Assembly (NCBI GenBank): GCA_010093515.1
Contig: MU001709.1
Coordinates: forward strand, 63,814 to 127,813
Length of the DNA: 64,000 nucleotides
DNA from: Lineolata rhizophorae
Taxonomy: Eukaryota; Ascomycota; Dothideomycetes; Lineolatales; Lineolataceae
Direction: 5' to 3'
Part shown: piece by piece, positions 55,039 to 64,000 of the stretch
How the letters are laid out: each line of letters starts with the position of its first letter
How positions within the stretch are numbered: the stretch's first letter is position 1
The notes under the pieces: generated by a model
The model's database searches: none
The model's input: the letters and a program-made list of their open reading frames with translations, nothing else
What the model was told of the DNA's origin: nothing
Translations under genes and position numbers: made by a program

Positions 55039-58000
55039 TTACCGGTACAGTTCCTCGTCGTCCATGCCCGCCGCGTCTTGAAAGCCGTACTCGCCATCCT
55101 CCGAGCTCGCACCAACCTTGCCATTACCTTTGCCTTTTCCTTTCCCCTTACCCTTGCTTTTCCCCTTCGCACCCCTCACATCAGCATCCTCGTCAGGCAG
55201 GTCCGCCGCTGAAGCATTTGATTCCTGCGGACCCGTCCGGATGATAAATTCGTCATCATCCGCCTCCTCTCTCCGGCGCTCCAGCACAGGCCCATCCTCC
55301 GCCGGACCGTCCTGCAAAAGCACCGCCTTGCCTTTGCCCTTGCTCTTCGCCGTAGCTGCCGCACCGCCATTGGCCCCTCCATTAATCTTCATGCGCTGCC
55401 TCTCCTGCTCCTCCTCTTTCCTCCTCCCCTCGCCTTCAAACGCCTTCCTCACGCGATCATAATGCGCCAGCTCTTGCACACTCACGCTGGGCACGAGCTC
55501 CTTGCGGGCTGCGACGAAATCATCCTCGGTAACCACGACCGCGACGTCGTCCGGCTGCGCGATATGATCGAAGAAGTGCGCGACCGTAACCTTGCGCTGC
55601 TTGTTTGCTGCCGCCTCGCGATTGAGCTGGGCGACCTTCTCATCGACGTGGGTTGCTTGGCGGGTAATGGCTTTGAGCATGGCGTCGGAACAAAGGGCAT
55701 AAAGGTCGGCGCCCGTGTAGGTGAAGGGAAGGGAAGCCGCGATCCGGGCAAGGGAGAGGGAGGGGTCAAGCGTGAATCTGTAGACGAAGTCAGCATCAAG
55801 TTAAGCACCAGTATATGTATGAGAAGCGCTGCCTTCACATTGGACGTGTATCGAGTCTTGAGAGCGACACGCTCGCTTTCATCGCGGGATGTGACTCGAA
55901 ACTGCAAAGCACCCGCTCGCCCAAGACGTGAGGAAAAAGGAGAAATAAAACGTACTTCCTTGTCAACGCCTCCAAAATCGTCCTCTGCTTGTCGTGGGTA
56001 TCCGCGACGCCCAAAAACAGCATCTTGTCGAACCGCCCCGGTCTCAATAGCGCCTGATCTAGCAAATCCGGCCTGTTCGTCGCCCCAATCACAAACACAC
56101 CGCCGGCCCCTTCCTCGCCCTCGCTCATGCCGTCCAGCTCTGCCAGCAGCTGGCTGACGATGCGATCCATGACGCCGCCGCTGTCGCCCTGGTTACCGCG
56201 CTTGGGCGCGACGCTGTCGAGCTCGTCGAAGAAGACGACGCAGGGCCGCGCGTCGCGCGCGCGGCGGAAGACGCGCCGCACATTGGCCTCGCTCTCGCCG
56301 ATGTACATGTTGAGCAGCTCGGGCCCCTTGACGCTGAAGAAGTTGAGCGAGAACTCGGTCGCGATGGCCTTGGCCAGCAGCGTTTTGCCCGTCCCCGGCG
56401 GGCCGTAGAACAGGATGCCCGACCGCTTCTTCATGCCCCGCGCGAACAGCTCCGGCCGCGTCAGCGGCAGCTGAATCGTCTCGATCACGGCCGCCTTGAC
56501 GTGCGCCAGCCCGCCGACGTCGGACCACGACACCGACGGGATCTTGGGCGCGCCGATGGCGTCGGCGAAGTTCTTGCGCGCCGCGTCCACGGCGGCATCG
56601 AAGTCCGCCTTGGTGACGCCCAGCGTGCTGGCTCCGCCCGCGAGCTCCACGTCGCGAAGCTTGACCTCAACGCCTTGCTCCCCGCTCTCTTCCTTCGCAG
56701 CTCCTTCTACGATACCCTCGAGCCGCTCCCTCCGCGCCACCACCGCACGTTCCACCACATCCACCAAGTCGCCTGCCACCAACGCCGCCGTCTTGATCGC
56801 CACCTGTCCCAACTCCACATCCGCCGCGAGCCTGACGCCCAACTGCGCCACAATGTCTCTCAACAAGCCCTCCCTCTCCCCCTCGTCCGGCGCGCCCATC
56901 TCAAACTCGTGTGTAAACAACGCCCTCACCTCATCGGGCACCTTGTCGACATCGCTCGTGGTGGCGATAAGCACCGTGCACTCGGCCAGCTTCTCCTTCA
57001 AGCTGGCCGCCACCTTAGCCGCGCCCGTGCTCGCCCCCGCCAATGCGTCCACGTGCCTGACGACGACGACGGTATTCTGCTTGCCGCACAGCAGCGCGCG
57101 CTCGACGCGAGCCTCGAGCAGGCCGGCCGTCTTTGCGTCGCCAGGCGGCGCGCCCGCGCCCTCGGCCAGCGCGTCATACGCGTCGAGCGCGAAGCTGTGG
57201 AGGCCGAGGTCCTCGCACGCTGCCGCCGCGAGCGTCGCCTTGCCGACGCCGCGCTGCGTCGACGTCAGCAGCACGGCCAGCGGCGGCATGTGCAGCCGGA
57301 GCGCGCGTGGAGACGTCGCGGCCGAGAGGAGCTCGCGCAGTTGGCGGCGGAGCGGGGAGACGTAGGGTCGGGGCGGTTCGGGCAGGCCGTTGCCGTACTT
57401 GGACGGCTCAGCCGAGGCGGCCTGGGACGACGTCATGGGCGGGGCGCGGCGGAGGCCTAGGTAGTAGGGCCAGGTGGACTCCATGGTGCCCGGGAGGCGC
57501 GCCTTCTCACCGCCTTTGTCGCCGTAGCGGCCCTTGGTCGTCGTGTTGACCGAGTCGACCGAATAGACGCCGCCCCAGACGGCGGTCGCCTCGTCGTCGC
57601 CCTCCTGCTCTGCGTCGTTGCTGCTGCTCCCCACGTTGCCCACCTTGAACCACGCCACGCTCCGCCCGCCGCGCGCCGCCTCGCAGGCCGTCGCGCCCTT
57701 CAGCTTCGCCAGCATCTCGTCGACGCCGCTGTTCGCCTCCTCGTCGCCCGCGCCCTGCACCAAACTGCGCACCAGCGCCTCGTCTACTGGCACGCCGAAC
57801 ACGTCCCCGCGCTTCACGATACGGCGCTTGCCTTCCATGTGCTGCCTTAAGGCGGAGAACAGCACCGGATTGAAGAAAGCATTGGTGGAGAAGGGCGTCA
57901 GGATGTTGAGCAGCTCCATCTCGCGGGCGAACGGAGGCGACGCCGACGCCGGGATGCGGTGGCTCTTGTGGCCGTGATGGCGCCCGGCGAATTGCTGCTG

Positions 58001-60004
58001 TCCTGACGGCGGCGGCGGCGGCGGCGGCGGCGACAGGAACGAAATGCGCAGATGCGACGGGGAGCCCAGGTTGGCGAGTAGCAGCGGTGAGAGATGGGCT
58101 CTTGGCGTGACATCTCTCGGCAAGTGATGCGGGAGGATATGCGACATGCTTCTCCTGTGCCCTGCTACCGCCTGCTGCGTATGGGCCGCCGACGCCGACC
58201 TATGCACTGCATACCGCTGCGGTCTCCTGCTAAGCGCCTCGGGTAGTCCATACACCTTGACAGCCCTCCACTCTCTTTCCTCCTCCTCTTCACCCAATGT
58301 CCTCCCTCCGCCCAACCCCATCCCCATCATCGCGTACTCCAAGGCATCCAGCCCGCTGCCCGCGGGTGCTGGCTCCGCCGCCCCTTCGACGCGTACCCAG
58401 TCCCCCGAGAACACGCCCAGCTTGACCAGCGCGCTCGTATCCACATAGACCCTAGCCTCCTCATCCTCCTCGGCGCCCGGCCTCGGATGCAGCAGCTCTT
58501 CCGGGACCCGCTCGAGCAGGCCCTGCGCCTTGAACACTTTCCCCCCGATAGCGGCGGCGGCGCCGCCGCCGCCGCCGCCGCCGCCGCGCACCGTGCTCGC
58601 CGCGCTGAAGACGGAGCCCGGCGTGGCGATGCCGTTGGTGTAGCGCGCGCGCGGCGTCGCCGACGTGAAGGCCGAGAGCGCGCCCGACGCCGGCTCCGTG
58701 GCCAGCGCGGGCGCGTTCAGCGAGATCATGTCGTCCGGGTCGTCGGACAGGTTGCCGCCGGACGAGTCCTCGGTGACGACCGAGGACGCGTCCGACTCGT
58801 CCCCGCGACTAGCGTCGGCGTCGGCGTCGGACTCCTCCGTCGGCGGCGACGACGCCGTCGAGTCGGCGCCGCGCTCCTCGGCCGCCGAGTAGAACTGCTC
58901 CGTCGACGTGTCGTCGGCGTCGTCCTCTTCCGGGCCCGTGGGCTTCAGCGTGCCATTCATGATCGGCTTCTGCGCCAACGTCGGGGACACTCTGCGGCCC
59001 GCCGCCGCCGCCGCCGCCGCCGCCGCCCCGCCGCTTCCGCCAGGCGGCACATGCAGCACGACGACGCGCGACGACGCGCGCAGCCGGCCCTGGGCGACGG
59101 GCTCGCAGGCCGTGACGCGGGCCGGCGGCGCCGGCACGTGCGTGATGGGGTGCGCCGGCAGCGGCAGCGGGACCTCGTCGCCGGCGTGCACGAGCGGCGC
59201 GGCTCGCAGCGCGGCCCGGAGCGCGGCCATCCAGGCCCGAAGCTGGGCGGGCGTCACGCCCGGTTTCTCGTCGGCGCCGGCGCCTTTGCCCCGGCCGGCT
59301 GGGGGACGTTGCGCACCCGTCGCTCCGGCCAAGTGCAGAGGCCTCCCGGGGCGCCCGCCGAAGCCGCCGCCGAACTTGGCCTGCACCTCGTCGGCGCGCC
59401 TGAGCGCGTCGACGTCCAGCGTCACGTAGACGGCGGAGAGCGGCACGGGGGCCGCGTCGAGGATCCGGATCTCGAGCGGGGCGTCGCGGCGCGCGGTGGC
59501 GGCGTGGCTGGGAGCAATGGCTTGCAGGGTGCGGGCGAAGGACTGGAGCGCGGGCGAGGAGGCGCGGAATTGCAGCGAGGAGTGCGGGCGGGCGGAGTCG
59601 TCGGCGGCGGAGCCGGTGGTGGAAGACGAGGAAGAAGGCGGAGGGCGCGCGGCGAGAATGGTCCAGGGAATGTCGGTCGCGGGAGACGAGGTGGACGGTA
59701 TCCAGGGCGAGATGGCGACGTGGAGGATTGGTGGTGTTGAGCTGTCTGCGGAGCCGAGGTCTTTTGTTAGCCGTGCGTTGCGACACGAATTAGCGTAGAA
59801 CTCTGCGGTTGTCGAACCGGTTGTCTCCTTCTTCAGACCCGGGAACAGGTCCTCGACCAGATCGTGGGACAGGATCCCGGCGTCGCCCTTCATGCGCTCG
59901 TCGAGCAGCAGCCGCGCGGACACGGGCGGCCGGTCCGCGGCGCGTCGTCGGCGCCGCCTGCGCCGCGGGAGAGGGGCGGCGAGGGAGGCGGTCGGGTCGG
60001 CCAT
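55039..60004 (-). CDS. PEX6: Peroxisomal AAA ATPase PEX6
   Basis: Type II AAA+ ATPase that pairs with Pex1 to pull the ubiquitinated receptor Pex5 out of the peroxisomal membrane. Two exons, 55956-60004 and 55039-55777, give 1595 residues in frame. The N-terminus RRRRRRRRAADRPPVSARLL followed by DLVEDLFP matches fungal PEX6. The D1 module is degenerate: TQRGVGKATL in place of a P-loop near residue 915 and VVVVRHVDAL without the Walker-B acid. D2 is intact: GILFYGPPGTGKTLLAKAIA with Lys1207, VVFFDELDSVAP near residue 1260, and GATNRPDLLDQALLRPGRFD. The first exon includes long Ala, Gly and Pro runs (for example PPPPPPPP near residue 670) that inflate length over the usual ~1400. The tail has a Lys/Gly-rich run (KGKSKGKGKGKGKGNGK) and ends DDEELYR. 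Confidence 0.95.
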
Positions 60005-61183
60005 TTTGCCGTTCCGCTCGGTCTGAGGCTCCGGCCGGCGAGGCGACGGAGACGTCGCGACGTGCGTAGGGTGGGGAGGTTGTGCGAGCCGGAAGGAGAG
60101 TCACGGGAGCTCGCGGCCGAAGCACGCGTCGAGCCCGTTGGAGGTTGCCGGCTCGGCTGCGCTCAGTTGCCGAGGTTAACGCAGCCGAGCATTGGCGTGT
60201 GCTCACTCGCTCGCGGCGCTCGTTCGCTTCGTTGCTCGGCGGGTGGACGCGGTGGAGGCGGTGGAGTTGGGATGGCCATGCTTTTCTCCCTCGACGGCGG
60301 GCAGACCGGTGGCCGGACGCACGGCTGACGCTTGCAAGTGCGCGGACTCTCCCGCCCCACGAGGAGCAGGGAGGGCACGTCCAGGATCCGGCGCCAACGT
60401 GCGGAGAAGGACGGCCGCTCCGGCATCTCCCCACCCTCCATCCACACACATACCCGACGCAGTGGAGGAACGGGGGCGCGAAGCTACACTCAGGTGGTTG
60501 CGCTCTCAAAGAACGGGCTCTTGGATGGCTTTGCCGGCGGTCGTCTTCGCTGCTGCCCGACCGGGGCCCAGGTGCGCTGCGGCAACCGGCGAGGCGACAT
60601 GTGACGGCGCGGATGGCGGCGACGTAGTCACGTGCACCTGGCCCGCCTGGGCGCGGGCTTGGCGCCAAGCGCGAGGATCGGATCGACGCCGGGCCCCGGC
60701 CGCGTCGTGGTGACGCCCGCGGCCGCTGGCGCGCCGCGCCTCGCCCAATGCCACGCCTTCGGGTCGGCGGCGGCTGCGATCTGGATGCCGTCGGTGGCGC
60801 GCGCCTTCGCCGCCACCGTCCGGCGAATGCCCGCCGTCGCGCCCTGGAAGCCCTGTTGTCGAACGCTGTCCCGCCGGGGTGTGGCCGGCTGACATCATTG
60901 GGGATCGCCGCCGCCCTGATTTTGCGATTTTCCTCCCGGCGCTATCACTGGACGATCTGCTAGCTCGCCTGGACGCGCATCGGCGTTCCTGATGGAGGGG
61001 GACGAGCTGGGCTTCTGTTCTTTTCTCCGCGGCGTGCTGTGGAATCTCCATCTTTTCTCCTCAATTGAAGTCTCATTCAATGATACACTTGTCACAACAG
61101 TCGCTACTTCTCCATGTTAATGTCTCATACACGTTGCTGATATACACCAACAAGCGCTCTTCCACCTCCCCTCCACGACCCAA
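60005..61183. promoter_or_regulatory. Divergent promoter region between PEX6 and the lipase gene
   Basis: 1.18 kb separates the starts of PEX6 (-) and the lipase (+). The stretch is GC-rich and carries several out-of-frame ORFs on both strands without motifs. From about 61040 it turns AT-rich, consistent with the lipase leader. Shared control is possible but not shown. Confidence 0.45.
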
Positions 61184-63736
61184 ATGACCCCCTCAATCGA
61201 CTCCACAACGTCCGCCACGTCCTCCTCCAACCATGGCTCCTCCTCTCGGGCCTCCAAGGCTAGCACCGCCATCGCCTTCGCCCACCAAGCCGAGCGCCTC
61301 GGCCAGTACACCAGCAGCCAGGAGCCCGCCGCCTCGGCCGGCGCCTCGACGCAAGCCGTCGAGGCCAAGTTCATCACGCCGCAGGACCCCGTCATCGAGA
61401 CGGCGTCGGGCGGCCGCCTGCCGGCGGTCCCCCTCGCCGAAGCCCAGAAGCTCAACGCGCTCAAGGACGACATCGAGGGTTGCCGCGACCCGAGCGTGCA
61501 TGGACCAAAACATGCCAACGTCGTCCGCCAGGCCAAGGACGGCACGCTGCACGGCGTGTCGCCCGAGGTGCTCAGCGGCGCGGCGGAAGCGACGGGCATC
61601 GAAGAGGTGCTGTCCGGCTCGACCCGCGCCGACGACGGCGGCGGGACCCGGAGAAGGGAGAGCGCGGAGTCGTCGCACCAGTCGACCGAGCCCGGCGCGC
61701 CGCTCCGTCTGGCGGTGCCGCCGTCGCGCACCAACCCGCTCTTCCCGCCGCTGCCCATGTACGGCCCTCCCACGCTGCTGCGCACGCTGCAGTGCTGGAG
61801 CTTCCGCGCCAGCTCCGCCGTGCTGTCGCTGTGCTTCCTACTCGTCATCATGCTGGGCGCAATCTTCACGTCCATCGGGCCCGCCATCGGAAACGCTTGG
61901 CTGCGCGTCACGTTTAGGGATCCGCGGAAGCTGAGGCCGTTTTACGAGGAGGAGGAGCGGCGGAGGCGGGAGAGGAGGAGAGAGGAGAGGGAGTGGAATC
62001 GGAAGAAAGGGAAAGCGGCGGGGCAGCAGCGGGGGAAAGGCAAGAGGAAGGTAAAGAGCGTTGACTTGGCGGATGAGAGGCACCGAGGCGAGGATGAAGA
62101 GGAGGCCGTGTCGTCGGACGAGGACGAGTTCGTGCCGACTGAGGGCGGACCGGACAAACTGCTCTGCGACGTCGGCTATTACGCCCGCCGCGTGGGTCTA
62201 GACTGCGAGTCGTACTCCGTCCAGACCGAGGACGGCTTCATCATCGACCTGTGGCACATATACGACCCGCGGCGGGAGCGTCCGGCCCCCAAGGACAAGC
62301 GCCGCGAGCGCTCGCCCGAGGTTTTCATCGAGCACGACGACGCTGAAGGCCGCCGAAACTCGACCCGCGCGCAAAGAAGCGGCGGCGGCTCGGCGTCCAA
62401 AGCCAAGCGCAAGTACCCCGTGCTGCTCATTCACGGGCTGCTGCAGTCGGCGGGCGCGTACTGCACCAACGACGACGACAGCCTGGCCTTCTACCTAGCC
62501 AAAGCCGGCTACGACGTATGGCTGGGCAACAACCGATGCGGGTTCCGGCCGCGGCACTCGCTGCTGTCGTACAATGACCCGCGCATGTGGGCCTGGAACA
62601 TTCGCCAGATGGGCGTGCTGGACCTGCCCGCGCTCGTCAGCCGCGTGCTCGCGGAGACGGGGTTCCCCAAGCTCGCCCTCGTCGCGCACTCGCAAGGCAC
62701 CACGCAGACGCTCGTGGCGCTGGCCAAAGAGCAGCGGCCCGACCTGGGCGAGAAGATCTCGGTGTTTTGCGCGCTGGCGCCGGCCGCCTACGCCGGGCCC
62801 CTCATCGGCAAGATGTACTTCAAGTTCATGCGCGTCATCTCGCCGGGCATGTTCCGGGCCCTGTTCGGCATCCACGCCTTCATCCCCTTCATGATGCGCA
62901 TGCACGGCACCTTGCCGGCGAAGTTCTACGGCGAGATGGGCTACCGCATCTTCAGCTTCCTGTTCAACTGGACCGACGACCGCTGGGAGCGCGACCTCCG
63001 CGCCCGCATGTTCCGCTTCGCGCCCGTGTACGTCTCGGCCGAGAGCATGCGCTGGTGGCTCGGCCGCGAGTGCTTCGCGAAGCAGAAGTGCATCCTCGCC
63101 ACGCGCCAGGAGGCCCGCATCGAGGACGCCGAGGACCGCGAGGAGGACCGCGGCGCCGCCGGCGCCAGCGACAGGGAGGAGCGCTACTTCGACGAGGGCG
63201 AGACGCATCCGTCCGAGGGCACGCCGACGCGCACGCTGCAGCCGCCTGCGAACGGCGACGTCACCGGGGAAGGGAGCGGCGGCGGCGGAAACGGGAATGG
63301 CGGCGGCAAGGCCGACGACGACCGCGGCCGCTTCGCCTGGTACGACGCGCGCGCGCCGCCCATGGCCTTCTGGGTCTGCGGCGCCGACGGCCTCGTCGAC
63401 GGCCGCCGGCTGCTGCGCCGCTTTGAGCGCGGCCGCGAGCCCTTCGTCGACGTGGTGCATGCCAAGATCATCGAGGGGTACGAGCATCTGGATGTGCTGT
63501 GGGCGGTCGACGCGGTGGATAAGGTAGGCCGCGAGATCAAGGAGGTGGTGTGGCGGACGGCGCCCGAGGAGGTGAGGGGTAGTGTGAGGGTGCCAAAGGG
63601 GTGCGAGGAGGTGGATATGGGGCGGGGGATGGGGGGTGGGAAGGGGGAGGTGAGGGTCGGGTTGGATACGGGGGCGGGGGAGTGGAGGGAGGAAGTGAAG
63701 AGGACGAGCGAGGTCAGTGGGGAAAGTAAGCAGTAG
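61184..63736 (+). CDS. Membrane-anchored steryl ester hydrolase / acid-lipase-type enzyme (TGL1/YEH family)
   Basis: Predicted lipid-droplet or ER/plasma-membrane hydrolase of steryl esters, as for yeast Tgl1, Yeh1 and Yeh2. Single exon, 850 residues. A Ser/Thr-rich N-terminus is followed by one transmembrane segment at about 210-232 (SSAVLSLCFLLVIMLGAIF), then a highly basic stretch (RRRRERRREEREW) and an acidic patch. The lipase domain starts near VGYYARRVGLDCESYSVQTE, with oxyanion HGLLQSAG, GNNRCGFRPRHS and the nucleophile elbow AHSQGTT (Ser503). Asp735 (CGADGLVDGRRLL) and His768 (YEHLDVLW) complete the triad. A disordered insert at about 645-720 splits the triad region, and the tail is Gly-rich. 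Tgl1 is less likely than the Yeh group because the anchor is preceded by a long N-terminal region. Confidence 0.88.
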   Translation: MTPSIDSTTSATSSSNHGSSSRASKASTAIAFAHQAERLGQYTSSQEPAASAGASTQAVEAKFITPQDPVIETASGGRLPAVPLAEAQKLNALKDDIEGCRDPSVHGPKHANVVRQAKDGTLHGVSPEVLSGAAEATGIEEVLSGSTRADDGGGTRRRESAESSHQSTEPGAPLRLAVPPSRTNPLFPPLPMYGPPTLLRTLQCWSFRASSAVLSLCFLLVIMLGAIFTSIGPAIGNAWLRVTFRDPRKLRPFYEEEERRRRERRREEREWNRKKGKAAGQQRGKGKRKVKSVDLADERHRGEDEEEAVSSDEDEFVPTEGGPDKLLCDVGYYARRVGLDCESYSVQTEDGFIIDLWHIYDPRRERPAPKDKRRERSPEVFIEHDDAEGRRNSTRAQRSGGGSASKAKRKYPVLLIHGLLQSAGAYCTNDDDSLAFYLAKAGYDVWLGNNRCGFRPRHSLLSYNDPRMWAWNIRQMGVLDLPALVSRVLAETGFPKLALVAHSQGTTQTLVALAKEQRPDLGEKISVFCALAPAAYAGPLIGKMYFKFMRVISPGMFRALFGIHAFIPFMMRMHGTLPAKFYGEMGYRIFSFLFNWTDDRWERDLRARMFRFAPVYVSAESMRWWLGRECFAKQKCILATRQEARIEDAEDREEDRGAAGASDREERYFDEGETHPSEGTPTRTLQPPANGDVTGEGSGGGGNGNGGGKADDDRGRFAWYDARAPPMAFWVCGADGLVDGRRLLRRFERGREPFVDVVHAKIIEGYEHLDVLWAVDAVDKVGREIKEVVWRTAPEEVRGSVRVPKGCEEVDMGRGMGGGKGEVRVGLDTGAGEWREEVKRTSEVSGESKQ

Positions 63737-64000
63737 GAGATGCTGCTTCATTGTGGCTGGCAGAGTGACATTTGAAATGTTCTAGACGCGGTTCAGCATA
63801 TAGACGGCGTCGGCGGAGTTTTTGCGATTCGACTGCGGTACATGATTGTATGAAATACATTAACCGTTCCTATCAGGGTATGACCCGCCCTCAGGGTATG
63901 ACCCACACCCGCGTCCTGACGCGTCCCCCAAATTCAACCCTCAATTTTTCCACCCACGATGCCTCGACACCTTCCAAATGAAGCAGATATTCTCCTTGCT
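63737..64000. other. 3' flank of the lipase gene with a short direct repeat
   Basis: Contains CAGGGTATGACCC twice (63874-63886 and 63892-63904, 18 bp apart). No gene is supported before the window ends. Confidence 0.5.

Noticed and set aside
58487-59740. 417-codon plus-strand frame over PEX6
   Set aside because: Arg/Gly/Ala-rich reading opposite PEX6 exon 1, with no homology.
62495-63751. 418-codon antisense frame over the lipase
   Set aside because: Shadow of the lipase codons; Arg/Ala/His-rich with no motif.
1-64000. tRNA, rRNA and CRISPR signals
   Set aside because: No B-box-like GGTTCGA-type arm in a cloverleaf context, no rRNA segments and no regularly spaced repeats were found by eye.

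Overview
This window is a piece of a filamentous ascomycete nuclear genome (Pezizomycotina, most likely a Sordariomycete). The support is short GT-AG introns of about 50-90 bp in most genes, GC-rich coding exons with very long disordered Pro/Ala/Gly/Ser/Glu tracts, single-gene promoters, and a full set of fungal-type orthologues: ERF2, ISD11, an ASH1-type SET protein, eIF3d, REX1, RAD53/CHK2, ELP6 and PEX6. There are no operons, phage, bacterial features, rRNA or recognisable tRNA genes. Exon coordinates were worked out by hand from splice signals, and every multi-exon model given as intact keeps its reading frame across all junctions.

Layout. 0.6-3.7 kb: ERF2-type DHHC palmitoyltransferase (+). 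3.7-9.7 kb: a gene-poor, more AT-rich island with a small accessory kinase (-) at 5.9-6.7 kb and, at 8.0-9.4 kb, a decayed gene (-) in which an HD-domain nucleotidase and a UMP/CMP-type kinase lie in one reading frame. 10.4-14.1 kb: a 1100-residue acidic, disordered fungal protein (+). 14.9-15.7 kb: ISD11 (+). 15.7-21.2 kb: a second gene-poor island with only fragmentary ORFs. 21.2-24.1 kb: ASH1-type histone methyltransferase (+), convergent with a cysteine-rich orphan (-) at 24.8-25.6 kb. 26.5 kb: a possible 79-residue cysteine-rich gene (-). 27.2-29.1 kb: eIF3d (-). 29.1-32.6 kb: a third island with a decayed coding stretch (+). 32.6-34.9 kb: REX1-type exonuclease (+). 36.9-41.9 kb: a 1264-residue protein with a Yippee/Mis18-like zinc domain, coiled coils and an AT-hook (+). 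44.2-47.7 kb: RAD53/CHK2 checkpoint kinase (+). 48.5-49.8 kb: ELP6 (+). 50.6-51.2 kb: a second cysteine-rich orphan (+). 52.5-54.6 kb: a six-exon ankyrin gene with a STAND-type N-terminus (-). 55.0-60.0 kb: PEX6 (-), divergent from a steryl-ester-hydrolase-type lipase (+) at 61.2-63.7 kb.

The genes do not form one pathway. They are mainly housekeeping functions (protein palmitoylation, Fe-S assembly, translation initiation, RNA processing, DNA-damage signalling, tRNA modification, peroxisome import, lipid hydrolysis, chromatin). Between them lie islands carrying accessory or broken genes. The most unusual item is the HD plus nucleotide-kinase fusion relic: four introns can still be inferred, and its premature stops mostly sit where Gln or Trp codons are expected, which suggests repeat-induced-point-mutation-like decay.
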